A stretch of 64,000 bases of DNA from Bacteroidales bacterium (lineage in GTDB: Bacteria; Bacteroidota; Bacteroidia; Bacteroidales; UBA932). The notes under the pieces were generated by a model, which saw only the letters and a list, made by a program, of their open reading frames with translations, searched no databases and was not told the origin of the DNA. This document shows positions 1-9,100 of this stretch, piece by piece; the first letter of the stretch is position 1, and every line of letters begins with the position of its first letter. Position numbers and translations under genes: made by a program. Where the stretch lies: contig JAFSOA010000001.1 of assembly GCA_017447265.1 (NCBI GenBank), forward strand, positions 248,001 through 312,000. Reading direction: 5' to 3'.

Positions 1-948
1 TTCATGGGCATCGAGCCGTCCGGGGAAGAAGAAGAGGACGCCAACGGCGACTGCCGTTATCGTGACATGGGCATCCTGCCCTACTGGTTCCGTGCGGTAG
101 AGAAATTCGCGCCCTGGGTTAACAAGGTCTATTTCGTTACCTGCGGCCAGAAACCAGCCTGGCTCAACGAAAAGCATCCGAAACTGGTCCTGGTCAACCA
201 TGAAGATTATATTCCGGCGCAGTATCTGCCTACGTTCAATGCCCGGCCCATCGAGTTGAATTTTCACCGGATTCCGGGTTTGTCGGAGCATTTCGTTTTC
301 TTTGATGACGACATGCTTTTGATCCGACCAGTCGGACCGGAGTATTTCTTTGTAGATGGCGCGCCGTGCCTTCCTGCCGATCTGACGCCTTGCGACTATT
401 TCGGCGACAACGACTGGAGCTTTGTCTGTTTTAAGAATTACGTGGTGGTCAACGATCATTTCCAGCTGTATGATGCGATCGGCCGCAATGGGGACAAATG
501 GTTCGATGTCCGGAAACTGGGTGCCCGGAACGCCTTGAAGAACAGGCTGTGTCACAAGATCAACCGGACCCTCAGCGTCCGCGGGTATGAACACCTGGCC
601 TGCGCGCATCTGAAATCCACTTTTGAGGAGGTTTGGGCGGCTTGTCCGGCCTTAATGGAAGTCTCATGCCAGCCTTTCCGCACGCGAGAACAGGTCAATC
701 AGTGGCTGCTCTGCGCCTGGAACCAGGCGGCAGGGCGTTTCCATCCGGAAAGACCTTATTCGCGCGGGAGCCACTACAATATTTCGAAGGGAAATCTGGA
801 CGAGATCTGTTCCGTCATCCGGGAACAGCGCGTTCCGCAGATTTGCCTGAACGACAGTGCGGCCAACGACGATCCGGAGAAATGCTTCGCGGACATTCGG
901 CAGGCGCTGGAAGCCATTTTACCTGAAAAATCCCAGTTTGAATTATAG
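1..948 (+). CDS. Stealth-family sugar phosphotransferase (5' partial)
   Basis: The open frame runs in from the window edge, so the N-terminus, including Stealth conserved region CR1, is missing. CR2 is clear at residues ~18-110 (RYRDMGILPYWFRAVEKFAP, then HEDYIP, LPTFNA and FVFFDDDMLL). CR3 lies at ~200-245 (AHLKSTFEEVW, then PFRTREQVNQWL) and CR4 at the C-terminus (ICLNDSAANDDPEKCF, ending PEKSQFEL). Stealth proteins transfer sugar-1-phosphates from nucleotide sugars during capsule or exopolysaccharide synthesis, which fits its position at the head of a glycosyltransferase operon. The donor and acceptor cannot be told from sequence. The ATG at position 4 is internal and should not be taken as the start. 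Confidence 0.88.
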   Translation, partial: FMGIEPSGEEEEDANGDCRYRDMGILPYWFRAVEKFAPWVNKVYFVTCGQKPAWLNEKHPKLVLVNHEDYIPAQYLPTFNARPIELNFHRIPGLSEHFVFFDDDMLLIRPVGPEYFFVDGAPCLPADLTPCDYFGDNDWSFVCFKNYVVVNDHFQLYDAIGRNGDKWFDVRKLGARNALKNRLCHKINRTLSVRGYEHLACAHLKSTFEEVWAACPALMEVSCQPFRTREQVNQWLLCAWNQAAGRFHPERPYSRGSHYNISKGNLDEICSVIREQRVPQICLNDSAANDDPEKCFADIRQALEAILPEKSQFEL

Positions 949-951
949 GGC

Positions 952-1755
952 ATGAAGCACGCCTGGCTCATCATGGCGCACAACGAGTTTGAAGTCCTGC
1001 AGCAGCTGGTTTCCCTGCTGGATGACGGGCGGAGTGACTTTTTCCTCCACTACGACGCCAAGCTACAGAAGCTGCCGGCGATTTCCGTGGAAAAAGGCCG
1101 TCTATTCATACTGGACAATCGGGTGGATGTGCGCTGGGGGAGCGTTTCGCAGATCGAGGCCGAGCTGGCCCTGCTGGAAGCAGCCCAGGCGAAGGGCCCC
1201 TACAGCCACTATCACATCCTGTCGGGCACGCACCTGCCGCTTCGGTCGGTCGACGAACTCCTGCGCTTCTACGACGCGCATCCCGAAGAATCGGTGGCCC
1301 GCTTCTGGCCGGAAGATGCCGCCGATGCGGATTTCAAGCTGCGGCGCTATCATTTCCCGCTGGGGCACTACAAGTTCGGAAAGCCCTGGCGCCGCCGCCT
1401 GTGCCAGCGCACCTGGCAGGGGGTGATCAAAGTGCAGAAAGTCCTGGGAATCCGGCTTTTGAAAAACGAGACTTTCGTCAAGACGGACAACTGGCTCAGC
1501 CTATCGGAGGCGGCTTGCCGCTATCTGCTGGCGCACCGGGCGGAGATCTTGAACAAATACAGATGGAGCTTCTGCGGCGATGAGTATTTCGCCGTTTCGG
1601 AATTGCGGCGGAACGGATCGGCCTACCCGGTATTCGACTGCCAGCAGCTGCTCTATGTGGAATTCCAGAAAGATACACCTCGCAGCTTCCCGCTTTCCGA
1701 GCGGGTGGCACTGATGGAAAAAGGATACCTCTGGGCCCGTAAATTCACGGCATGA
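952..1755 (+). CDS. GT14 core-2/I-branching-type glycosyltransferase, copy 1
   Basis: A 267-residue protein of the Branch/GT14 family (beta-1,6-N-acetylglucosaminyltransferase-like). Diagnostic stretches are MKHAWLIMAHNEFEVLQQL at the start, a Y.HYHILSGTHLPLRS segment at ~85-100 corresponding to the family YY.LSG.D.PL motif, and SFCGDEYFAV near residue 205 (family W..PDE.). Bacterial GT14 enzymes add branching sugars to surface polysaccharides. It begins 3 nt after the Stealth gene and overlaps the next GT14 gene by 4 nt (ATGA), so translation is probably coupled. The next gene is a clear paralogue. Confidence 0.85.
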   Translation: MKHAWLIMAHNEFEVLQQLVSLLDDGRSDFFLHYDAKLQKLPAISVEKGRLFILDNRVDVRWGSVSQIEAELALLEAAQAKGPYSHYHILSGTHLPLRSVDELLRFYDAHPEESVARFWPEDAADADFKLRRYHFPLGHYKFGKPWRRRLCQRTWQGVIKVQKVLGIRLLKNETFVKTDNWLSLSEAACRYLLAHRAEILNKYRWSFCGDEYFAVSELRRNGSAYPVFDCQQLLYVEFQKDTPRSFPLSERVALMEKGYLWARKFTA

Positions 1756-2606
1756 AACACGCTTACCTGATCCTGGCCCATACCGAGTTCGGGCTTCTCC
1801 AGACGCTGATCGGCTGCTTGGACGATGCGCGCAACGACATTTTTGTGCATATCGACCGGAAGGTGGCGCAGTTGCCCACGCTGCATGCCCAACGGGCGGG
1901 ATTGTTCCTGCTGGACCGGCGGGTGGATATCCGCTGGGGGGATTATTCGATGGTGGAGGCGGAGTACGCCCTGCTGGAAGCGGCGGCTTCCCGGGGCGCC
2001 TACGACTATTATCATCTGCTCTCCGGGGTCGACCTGCCGCTTCGCAGCCAGGATGCGATCCATGCCTTCTTTGAAGCGAACCAGGGAAAGGAGTTCGTGG
2101 GATATCTTTATCTGGAGATGACGCCCGACCTGGTGCGGCGCATGCAGCGCTGGCATCTATTCCCGCGCCACTTCAGTCGGAAACGAAACGGCTACAGCGC
2201 CGTCCGTGCCATCTTCCTGCGGGTGCAGGAACTGGCGGGAATCAAGCGGAACCGGGCCGTCGAATTCCGGAAAGGCGCGCAGTGGGTCAGCATCACCGAT
2301 GCGCTGGTCCGCTACCTGCTCGAACAGCGCAACTGGGCCGAAAAGACGTTTACCCATACTTTTGTCCCGGATGAATGTTTCGTGCAGACGCTCGTCTGGA
2401 ATTCTCCTTTCCGGGAGAAGCTCTATGATCTGCAATCCGAAGAAAAGGGCAACCTGCGCTGCATCGGCTGGCGCAATGACGAGCTCTACGACTGGACGGC
2501 GGCGGATTACGACCAGCTGATCGCCAGCGGCGCCCTGTTTGCCCGGAAATTCAATAGTCAGGATCCGGCCTTCATCGCGCGGATCGCTGCCCTGTCAAAA
2601 TTATGA
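1752..2606 (+). CDS. GT14 core-2/I-branching-type glycosyltransferase, copy 2
   Basis: A 284-residue GT14 enzyme, paralogous to the gene just upstream: both open with MKHA.LI.AH.EF and share RVD.RWG, ALLEAA and the LSG..LPLRS motif. This copy has the more canonical YDYYHLLSGVDLPLRS and FVPDECFVQT motifs. A tandem duplication followed by divergence is the simplest history, and the two enzymes may add different branches to the same repeat unit. It overlaps both neighbours by 4 nt (ATGA), typical of this operon. Acceptor and linkage are unknown. Confidence 0.86.
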   Translation: MKHAYLILAHTEFGLLQTLIGCLDDARNDIFVHIDRKVAQLPTLHAQRAGLFLLDRRVDIRWGDYSMVEAEYALLEAAASRGAYDYYHLLSGVDLPLRSQDAIHAFFEANQGKEFVGYLYLEMTPDLVRRMQRWHLFPRHFSRKRNGYSAVRAIFLRVQELAGIKRNRAVEFRKGAQWVSITDALVRYLLEQRNWAEKTFTHTFVPDECFVQTLVWNSPFREKLYDLQSEEKGNLRCIGWRNDELYDWTAADYDQLIASGALFARKFNSQDPAFIARIAALSKL

Positions 2607-3580
2607 AAGTCAGCCTGATCATCCCGGTCTATCATGCCGTGAAGACCCTTCCGGCGACCCTGGATAGCATCCGCCAGCAGACCTTCCGCGAATTTGAGGT
2701 GGTCTTTGTCGACGATGCCGGAGGGGACGGATCGCTGGAACTGCTGGAGCAGTTCTGCGCGGAGAGCGGCGTGAACAGCCGGCTCATCCGGCAGGAACGC
2801 AATGGCGGTGCCGCGGCGGCGCGCAACCGCGCGCTGGACGTGGCGCAGGGTGACTACCTGGCCTTTGCCGATGCGGACGACCTGCTGGCGCCCGACATGC
2901 TGGCGGAGGCTGTCGCCGCAGCCGATGCGGCGGGTGGTGTCGACATCGTGGGCTGGGACTGGCTCCGCGGACTGACGAAAGACGCGCGCTACATGCGGCA
3001 GGCCGATTTCGCGACGCCCCTCGAGGCTTTCCGTGGGCTCACGGGCGGTGCCTCCCGCTGGAATCTCTGGTTGTTCCTGGTCCGCCGCGACCTGATTGAG
3101 CGGCATCACATCCGTTTCGTCGACGGGGCTGACCTGGGTGAGGACATGCAGTTCATGCTGCGCGCGTTCATGCAAGCGGAGCGGGTGGTGCAGTTGCACA
3201 AGGCCCTCTATCGCTGGAACGCCGGCAACAGCGCGTCCATCAGTCGGAGTTTCGCCCCGGCCAAGCGGGCGCAGATCGAAACCAACCTGGCGGAAGTGGA
3301 GCACGATTTTGCGAAATCCCCTTTCCGGCAGGAAGCGCCGCAGGCCATGACGGAGCTCAAGCTCTACCTGAAACGGCCGCTGCTGATCTCCGCCGACAAG
3401 GAAGACTATGAAACCTGGTACAACTGGTTTCCTGAAACCAACGTCCACGCCACGGAAGGGGCGGACCTGCCGCGGCACACCCGCATCCTGCAGGGCCTGG
3501 CGGCCCGGCGCAACTGGCTGGGCGTGCGGCTCTACTATTTTTTGATCCACAAGGTGGTCTACGGTATCCTGTATAGTTAA
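2603..3580 (+). CDS. GT2 family glycosyltransferase
   Basis: A 325-residue GT-A enzyme. The N-terminus KVSLIIPVYHAVKTLPATLD and VVFVDDAGGDGSLELLE are typical GT2 nucleotide-binding signatures. RNGGAAAARNRALDVAQG and FADADD (the DxD metal-binding motif, ~residue 92) follow. The C-terminal third is helical and without TM segments, so it probably acts as a soluble or peripheral enzyme at the inner membrane. It sits between the GT14 pair and the polymerase gene with a 4-nt overlap upstream and none downstream. The sugar specificity cannot be inferred. Confidence 0.85.
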   Translation: MKVSLIIPVYHAVKTLPATLDSIRQQTFREFEVVFVDDAGGDGSLELLEQFCAESGVNSRLIRQERNGGAAAARNRALDVAQGDYLAFADADDLLAPDMLAEAVAAADAAGGVDIVGWDWLRGLTKDARYMRQADFATPLEAFRGLTGGASRWNLWLFLVRRDLIERHHIRFVDGADLGEDMQFMLRAFMQAERVVQLHKALYRWNAGNSASISRSFAPAKRAQIETNLAEVEHDFAKSPFRQEAPQAMTELKLYLKRPLLISADKEDYETWYNWFPETNVHATEGADLPRHTRILQGLAARRNWLGVRLYYFLIHKVVYGILYS

Positions 3581-4858
3581 ATGCTTGCACGATTCATGAA
3601 AGGCGCGGTATTGCTGGTGGTGGTGAGTTTCTATCTGTTCCCCATCTCCTTCACCTTCCTGCCCCACAGCATCAACTCCAAGATGCTCGTGGCCGTGTTC
3701 GGCATTGCGTCCTTTGCCTACGACAGCATCCGGAATCATGGCCTCATGCTGTCGAAGTATACCATCGTTTCGGCGTTGATCGCCACCATCTTTTCCGTGT
3801 GGTGCCTGTTCTGCGTGTTTGCCGCCAATACCACCGACTACACCTATGCGAGCTATATCGTCTCTTACCTGACCTGGATGACGGGCGCTTACGGTGTCTA
3901 TGCGGCGCTGCGCATCGGGCATGGCGAAGTGAGCCTGTCGCTCCTGACCCACTACCTGTCCATGGTCTGCGTGGTCCAGTGCGCCCTGGCGGTGCTGATC
4001 GACAACTTCACCTTCATGGAGAACTTCGTGGACAGCTTCATGGCCCAGGGACAGGATTTCTACAAGCGGGGACACCGCCTGTATGGCATCGGTGCCGCCC
4101 TCGACCCGGCCGGCATCCGTTTCTCCACCGTGCTGGTGCTGCTGGCACATCAGGTGGCTGCTAATGAGAAGCTTCGCGCGAATCGCCCGGCCCTGATCAC
4201 CCACCTGGTCAGTTTCAGTATCATCATGATTTTCGGGGCCGTCATCTCGCGAACCACGCTGGTGGGCGCATCCCTGGGATTGGCCTATATGTTTTTCTCG
4301 CTGGTCAAATTGCGCAAGGGCGGTTTCATGACCGTCAAGATGATTCAGATATTCTATCGTTTCATGATTATTGTCGGCGTGATTGCCCTCGTGACAATTG
4401 TGATCTACAACAAGAGCGCAGCGTTCCGCGATTACTTCCGCTTCGGTTTCGAGGCCTTCTTCAACTGGGTGGAGACGGGACAATTCCGGACCCATTCCAC
4501 AGATGTGCTGACGAAGACCATGTGGATATGGCCCGAAGACTTCCGGACCTGGCTGATCGGGCGGGGAACATTCGCTGACTATATTAATGGCACGGATATC
4601 GGATACTGCAATTTCGTGTTTTATTGCGGCGTCATCGGCCTGCTCATCTTCTCCGGCTATTTTATCTACTGCCATCTGTCTCTGAACCGAAAATTCCGGA
4701 ATTTCCAGATATGCTCCCTGATGTTGGTGGCATTGACCTTTATCATCTGGGCCAAGGTGGCGACCGACATCTTCTACATCGACGCGCTGCTCTTCTGCAT
4801 TGCCTCGGACGAGATGGAGGAAGTGCTGATCGGCGATTCAAAAATCATGATCCCATGA
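3581..4858 (+). CDS. Wzy/O-antigen-ligase-like polysaccharide polymerase
   Basis: A 425-residue protein with about ten hydrophobic segments spread along its length and a larger polar segment near residues 280-340 that includes WPEDFRTWLIGRGTFADY. This layout, and the position among glycosyltransferases, match Wzy-type polymerases and O-antigen ligases, whose sequences are too variable for a firm call. It directly abuts the upstream stop codon and overlaps the next gene by 4 nt. In a Wzx/Wzy pathway it would polymerise repeat units on the periplasmic face. No flippase (Wzx) gene lies within the window, so it may be upstream. Confidence 0.7.
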   Translation: MLARFMKGAVLLVVVSFYLFPISFTFLPHSINSKMLVAVFGIASFAYDSIRNHGLMLSKYTIVSALIATIFSVWCLFCVFAANTTDYTYASYIVSYLTWMTGAYGVYAALRIGHGEVSLSLLTHYLSMVCVVQCALAVLIDNFTFMENFVDSFMAQGQDFYKRGHRLYGIGAALDPAGIRFSTVLVLLAHQVAANEKLRANRPALITHLVSFSIIMIFGAVISRTTLVGASLGLAYMFFSLVKLRKGGFMTVKMIQIFYRFMIIVGVIALVTIVIYNKSAAFRDYFRFGFEAFFNWVETGQFRTHSTDVLTKTMWIWPEDFRTWLIGRGTFADYINGTDIGYCNFVFYCGVIGLLIFSGYFIYCHLSLNRKFRNFQICSLMLVALTFIIWAKVATDIFYIDALLFCIASDEMEEVLIGDSKIMIP

Positions 4859-5988
4859 AACTGGTCTACTGCATGGCGGATGTCTACAATCCCGGCGGGA
4901 TGGAGCGCGTGCTGCTCAACAAACTCCGCTGGTGGGCTCGGCGCGGAGACTGTGAATTGTTGCTTGTGACTACCGACCAGCACGGACGCCCGCCGTTCTA
5001 CGACTTTCCGCCGGAAGTGCGGATGATCGACCTGGGTATCAATTACAAGGACGACAAGGGGAAGAATCCCATCGCCAAGACGCTGGGCTACCTGCGCCGG
5101 CGGAAACAGCACCAAAAGAAACTGACGGAGTTGCTGCTGCGCGAGAAAGCCGACATCGTAGTGTCGCTCTTTCCTTCGGAATCATCGTTCATTCCTGAGA
5201 TCCGGGATGGCAGCAAGAAAGTGCTGGAGCTGCACTTCAACAAATATTTCCGCCTGCAATACCACCGCTCCGGGCTGCTGGGTCTGGCGGACAGGTGGCG
5301 GACGCGGCAGGACGAAAATCTAGTCCGGCGCTTCGACCGTTTCGTGGTCCTGACTCGGGAAGATGCGGAGAACTGGGGCACGCTACCCAACCTGCAGGTG
5401 ATTCCCAATGCCGCGCTGGAGCTTCCTGCGGTAACCCATACGACAGGCAACCACCGCGTAATCGCCGTGGGGCGGCTGGACTATCAAAAGGGCTTCGACC
5501 GTTTGCTGGAAGCCTGGGCCCTGTTGCCTGCCGACCTCCGTGCCGGCTGGCGGCTCGACATCTTCGGACAAGGGGAGTGGGAAGACATGCTGAAAAAGAA
5601 ATGTGAGACCCTGGGCATTGCGGACTCGGCCCGTATCAACAAGCCGACCGGCCATATCTTTGATGAATACGCGGCCAGCGATTTCCTTGTGATGAGTTCG
5701 CACTATGAAGGATTTCCGATGGTGATGATCGAGGCCATGGCCATCGGCCTGCCGGCGGTCACCTTCGATTTCCTCTGCGGCCCGCGCGACATCATCCGTT
5801 CCGAGGAGAATGGTTTGATGGTCAAGGAAGGGGATATTCCTGCGCTGTCGGCCGCCATGCAACGGGTCATGGAAGACCCGGCCTTGCTCGAACGAATGTC
5901 CGAAGGGGCGAAAAAGATATCACAGACCTACTCGGAGGAGGCCGTTATGGCCCAGTGGGAGGCCTGCTTCCAACAATTGCTGTCATGA
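4855..5988 (+). CDS. GT4 family glycosyltransferase (first of three)
   Basis: A 377-residue GT-B enzyme. The start is the ATG that overlaps the polymerase stop codon (ATGA). A longer in-frame version would read deep into the polymerase gene and is rejected. The N-terminal Rossmann half contains YNPGGMERVLLNKLRWW, the GGxE-type motif of GT4 retaining transferases. The C-terminal half has AVGRLDYQKGFDRLLEAW and the EX7E region (SSHYEGFPMVMIEAMAIGLP, ~300-325). It would add a sugar to the lipid-linked repeat unit at the cytoplasmic face of the inner membrane. GALE/MSMEG-type specificity cannot be predicted. Confidence 0.85.
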   Translation: MKLVYCMADVYNPGGMERVLLNKLRWWARRGDCELLLVTTDQHGRPPFYDFPPEVRMIDLGINYKDDKGKNPIAKTLGYLRRRKQHQKKLTELLLREKADIVVSLFPSESSFIPEIRDGSKKVLELHFNKYFRLQYHRSGLLGLADRWRTRQDENLVRRFDRFVVLTREDAENWGTLPNLQVIPNAALELPAVTHTTGNHRVIAVGRLDYQKGFDRLLEAWALLPADLRAGWRLDIFGQGEWEDMLKKKCETLGIADSARINKPTGHIFDEYAASDFLVMSSHYEGFPMVMIEAMAIGLPAVTFDFLCGPRDIIRSEENGLMVKEGDIPALSAAMQRVMEDPALLERMSEGAKKISQTYSEEAVMAQWEACFQQLLS

Positions 5989-7205
5989 CGAAGAAACTGC
6001 TGCAGATCAATCCCGTGGTCAGGCTCAATACCTCGACCGGGCGCATCATGCGCGAGATCGGCGAACTGGCCATGGCCTCCGGTTGGGAGAGCTATGTGGC
6101 CTACAGCGGCGCCCGCGACGGCATGCCGCAGCACAGCTCGCAGCTGGTGCCGGTGGGGGATAAGCTCGACCTGGCGTTCCATGCAGCGGCCACACGGCTT
6201 TTCGATGCGCATGGACTGGCGTCGAAGCGGGGCACCCGGCAGTTCATCGAACGCATCCGGGCCATCGATCCCGACGTGATCCACATCCACAACATACACG
6301 GCTATTTCCTGAACTATCCGCTGCTGTTCAAGTATCTGCAGGAGAGTGGAAAGCCGGTGGTCTGGACCATTCACGACTGCTGGCTCTACACGGGGCATTG
6401 TTATTACTATTCGGCGGCTCACTGCAACAAGTGGCAGGCAGGCTGCGGCCATTGCCCGCAGAAGCATGCTTTTCCGACCAGCTGGCTCTTTGACCGTTCC
6501 GCACGCAACCTGCGCGACAAGCAGCAGGCTTTCGGTGCGCTGAAGAACCTGACCATCGTGCCCGTTTCCGACTGGATCCGGCAGGAGATGGCTTCGTCCA
6601 TCCTGGCCGACAAGCATTATCAGGTGATTCACAACGGCATCGACCTGGAGACTTTCCGGCCCGAAGCGGCGGAAGGCGAGGCTGCTCCCGAAGGAACGCA
6701 GATCCTGGGCGTGGCCAGCATCTGGCTCGAAGAGAAAGGCTGGAGCGACCTGATGAAAATGGCCGCCCTGCTCCGGCCCGACGAGAAGCTCGTGCTGGTG
6801 GGACGGACCACCAAGGAGCAGCGCCGGAACCTTCCGGCCGGCGTGCAGCTGATCGAGCGGACCGAGAATATCGGCCGCCTGGCGTCGCTCTATGCCCGCT
6901 CGACGGTGTTCGTGAACCCGACCTGGCAGGACAACTATCCGACGGTCAACCTAGAAGCCATCGCCTGCGGCACGCCCGTGGTGACCTACCGGACCGGCGG
7001 CAGCGTGGAATCGGTGACCGACGGAACCGGTTTCGTGGTGGAACAAGGCGACGTGGACGACATGCTTGCGCGGGTGCGGGAACTCGCCGCAGCCGACCGG
7101 GCCGCGACGGCAGCCCGCTGCCGTGCCTGGGCTTTGGCCCATTTCCGGAAAGAAGACTGTTACCAGCATTATATCCGACTCTATGAAAATCTTGCAACTC
7201 GGTAA
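5985..7205 (+). CDS. GT4 family glycosyltransferase (second of three)
   Basis: A 406-residue GT-B enzyme. The start is placed at the ATG overlapping the previous stop codon. It reads MTKKLLQINPVVRLNTSTGR, and WTIHDCWLYTGHCYYY with a cysteine-rich HCPQK segment follows at ~125-165. This is the pattern of colanic-acid-type WcaC/WcaL-like GT4 enzymes of Bacteroidetes. The C-terminal donor domain has GVASIWLEEKGW, FVNPTWQDNYPTVNLEAIAC and GTPVVTYRTGG. Its 3' end overlaps the next gene by 23 nt. The sugar transferred is unknown. Confidence 0.86.
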   Translation: MTKKLLQINPVVRLNTSTGRIMREIGELAMASGWESYVAYSGARDGMPQHSSQLVPVGDKLDLAFHAAATRLFDAHGLASKRGTRQFIERIRAIDPDVIHIHNIHGYFLNYPLLFKYLQESGKPVVWTIHDCWLYTGHCYYYSAAHCNKWQAGCGHCPQKHAFPTSWLFDRSARNLRDKQQAFGALKNLTIVPVSDWIRQEMASSILADKHYQVIHNGIDLETFRPEAAEGEAAPEGTQILGVASIWLEEKGWSDLMKMAALLRPDEKLVLVGRTTKEQRRNLPAGVQLIERTENIGRLASLYARSTVFVNPTWQDNYPTVNLEAIACGTPVVTYRTGGSVESVTDGTGFVVEQGDVDDMLARVRELAAADRAATAARCRAWALAHFRKEDCYQHYIRLYENLATR

Positions 7206-8337
7206 ATTCTATCCGATCCGGGGCGGTGTGGAGAAGGTCATGTGGGATCTGACCTGGGGTCTCGCCGAGCGCGGCATCCCCTGTGACATGCTGTGCGCCT
7301 ATATGAAGACGGATCCCGTGGACCCCGAGCATCAGACATTCTGCCGGGAGACGGAGACGGGGCGTGTCATCGAATTCGGCCCGGAAAACCGCGTGATCTG
7401 TGTGCCCGCCAGCTCCAAAAAGGCCAAGACGATGCTTTCGAAGCCAATGGTAAGCTGGTTGCGGAAGCATGCTGCCGAATATGACATCATCCATGTCCAC
7501 CATCCCGACCCGATGGCGGCGCTCGCGCTTTTCCTGAGCGGCTACAAAGGCCGGGTGATCCTGCACTGGCACAGCGACATCCTCAGCCAGAAGATGCTGC
7601 TGTTCTTCTACCAGCCGCTGCAGGCCTGGCTGATCCATCGCGCCGAACGGATCATCGGCACCTCGCCGGTGTATCTGCGCGAGTCCCGCGACCTGCAGCG
7701 CGCCCAGCGCAAAGTCGTATGCGTGCCCATCGGCATCGTCCCGGTCGTCTATGACTATCGCGCGGTCGAAGAAATCCGCGCATCGATGCCCGGAAAAAAA
7801 CTGGTCTTCGCCCTGGGCCGCCTGGTGCCCTATAAGGATTTCGCGACCCTGGTGGAGGCAGCGAAGTATCTCAGCGACGACTACCGGGTGCTGATCGGCG
7901 GATATGGGCCGCTGAAAGATGCGTTGCAGCAGCAAATCGACGAGAACGGCCTGCAAGAAAAGGTCCGCCTGCTGGGCTATCTGGAAACCTGGGACGTGCC
8001 GAACTGGTTCGGCGCCTGTGACGTGTTTGTCCTGAGTTCGGACCGGCGCACCGAAGCCTTCGGCGTGGTGCAGATCGAAGCCATGTCGTGCGGCAAGCCG
8101 ATCGTGGCGACGCTGATTCCCCATTCCGGCGTGTCGTGGGTCAACGAAAACGGCATGTCCGGTCTCAACGTGCGTCCGCACGACTATCAAGGCCTTGCAG
8201 CGGCCATTGCGCAGATCTGCGATGACCCTGATATCTATCTCCAGTTCTCTGCCGGCGCCATGGAGCGCTTCGAGACCCTGTTTACTGCACGAGAAATGAT
8301 CGACAAAATTATCAAGATATATGAAAACAAGATGTAA
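7183..8337 (+). CDS. GT4 family glycosyltransferase (third of three)
   Basis: A 384-residue GT-B enzyme. The start is the ATG reading MKILQLGKFYPIRGGVEKVM. It contains the GGVE motif near residue 15, HVHHPDPMAALALF at ~100, HWHSDI at ~120 and the C-terminal donor site (ALGRLVPYKDF, FVLSSDRRTEAFGVVQIEAM, GKPIVATLI). It is close to the rhamnosyl/mannosyl GT4 enzymes. The start lies 23 nt inside the preceding gene and the end lies 17 nt inside the export gene, the tightest packing in the operon. An upstream extension would be wholly inside the previous gene and is not supported. Confidence 0.86.
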   Translation: MKILQLGKFYPIRGGVEKVMWDLTWGLAERGIPCDMLCAYMKTDPVDPEHQTFCRETETGRVIEFGPENRVICVPASSKKAKTMLSKPMVSWLRKHAAEYDIIHVHHPDPMAALALFLSGYKGRVILHWHSDILSQKMLLFFYQPLQAWLIHRAERIIGTSPVYLRESRDLQRAQRKVVCVPIGIVPVVYDYRAVEEIRASMPGKKLVFALGRLVPYKDFATLVEAAKYLSDDYRVLIGGYGPLKDALQQQIDENGLQEKVRLLGYLETWDVPNWFGACDVFVLSSDRRTEAFGVVQIEAMSCGKPIVATLIPHSGVSWVNENGMSGLNVRPHDYQGLAAAIAQICDDPDIYLQFSAGAMERFETLFTAREMIDKIIKIYENKM

Positions 8338-9097
8338 ATGGTGGATTCTGGCAGTATTGTGCATCCTGCCACTTTCCTGCACAACGCCCGCACAACTCGG
8401 TTATCTGCGGGACCTGGAATACAATGCGCCCATGGAGGCCCGACCCGCCCCCGAGCTCCGCTTGAAAGTTGGGGACCGGCTCAGCATCCAGGTATTCGCC
8501 GACGAGCCCGAACTGGCCGCGCCGTTCAACACGATCCTCCTCCAGCGTATCAAGGAGACGACCGGTACCTCGCTGCTGGGGACGACCTATGGCGTGGACG
8601 CGGACGGCAACATTGATTTCCCGGTGCTGGGCCTTCTCCATGTAGAAGGAAAAACCATCAATGAAACGAAACAGCTGATCGCCGGTGAGATTATCCGCCG
8701 GGGCTATATCAAGGAGCCGGTGGTCAAGGTGGAACTGGAGAATTTCACCGTCACCGTGCTGGGTGAAACGGGACAGCGTGTGCTGGAAGTCAAGGGAAGC
8801 AGCATCAACATCTTAGAGGTCATCTCCTATACGGGCGGCACGAATCAGTCCTCCAAGATTCCCGATGTGATGGTGGTGCGCACCGAGGACGGCCAGCGTA
8901 CGGCCTATACGGTCAACCTCCAGTCCAAATCGCTCTATGACTCCCCGGCCTTCTGGCTCCAGCAGAACGACCTGGTCTATGTGAAACCGCGCGGCGTCAA
9001 GCTCTCCAACGGCGGAGACCTGTTCCTGAAGGTCTTCAGCCCGACCGTGTCGGCCCTGTCAGCCCTTGCCTATATGCTCCTTTGGACATCCCGATAA
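8321..9097 (+). CDS. Wza-like polysaccharide export lipoprotein
   Basis: A 258-residue outer-membrane auxiliary protein. It has a lipoprotein signal (KWWILAVLCILPLSC, lipid-modified Cys ~20) and then a Poly_export domain (LRLKVGDRLSIQVFADEPEL, GVDADGNIDFPVLGLLHVEG, ~45-120). An SLBB-like domain follows (VTVLGETGQRVLEV). A hydrophobic C-terminal helix (VSALSALAYMLLWTS) corresponds to the Wza amphipathic helix that forms the outer-membrane pore. It begins inside the preceding glycosyltransferase gene and is followed 3 nt later by the Wzc-type gene, the usual export pair. Confidence 0.9.
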   Translation: MKTRCKWWILAVLCILPLSCTTPAQLGYLRDLEYNAPMEARPAPELRLKVGDRLSIQVFADEPELAAPFNTILLQRIKETTGTSLLGTTYGVDADGNIDFPVLGLLHVEGKTINETKQLIAGEIIRRGYIKEPVVKVELENFTVTVLGETGQRVLEVKGSSINILEVISYTGGTNQSSKIPDVMVVRTEDGQRTAYTVNLQSKSLYDSPAFWLQQNDLVYVKPRGVKLSNGGDLFLKVFSPTVSALSALAYMLLWTSR

Positions 9098-9100
9098 GCT

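Noticed and set aside
2558-4675. 705-codon minus-strand open frame
   Set aside because: Opposite the GT2 and polymerase genes; the product is rich in His, Gln and Arg with no hydrophobic or domain structure.
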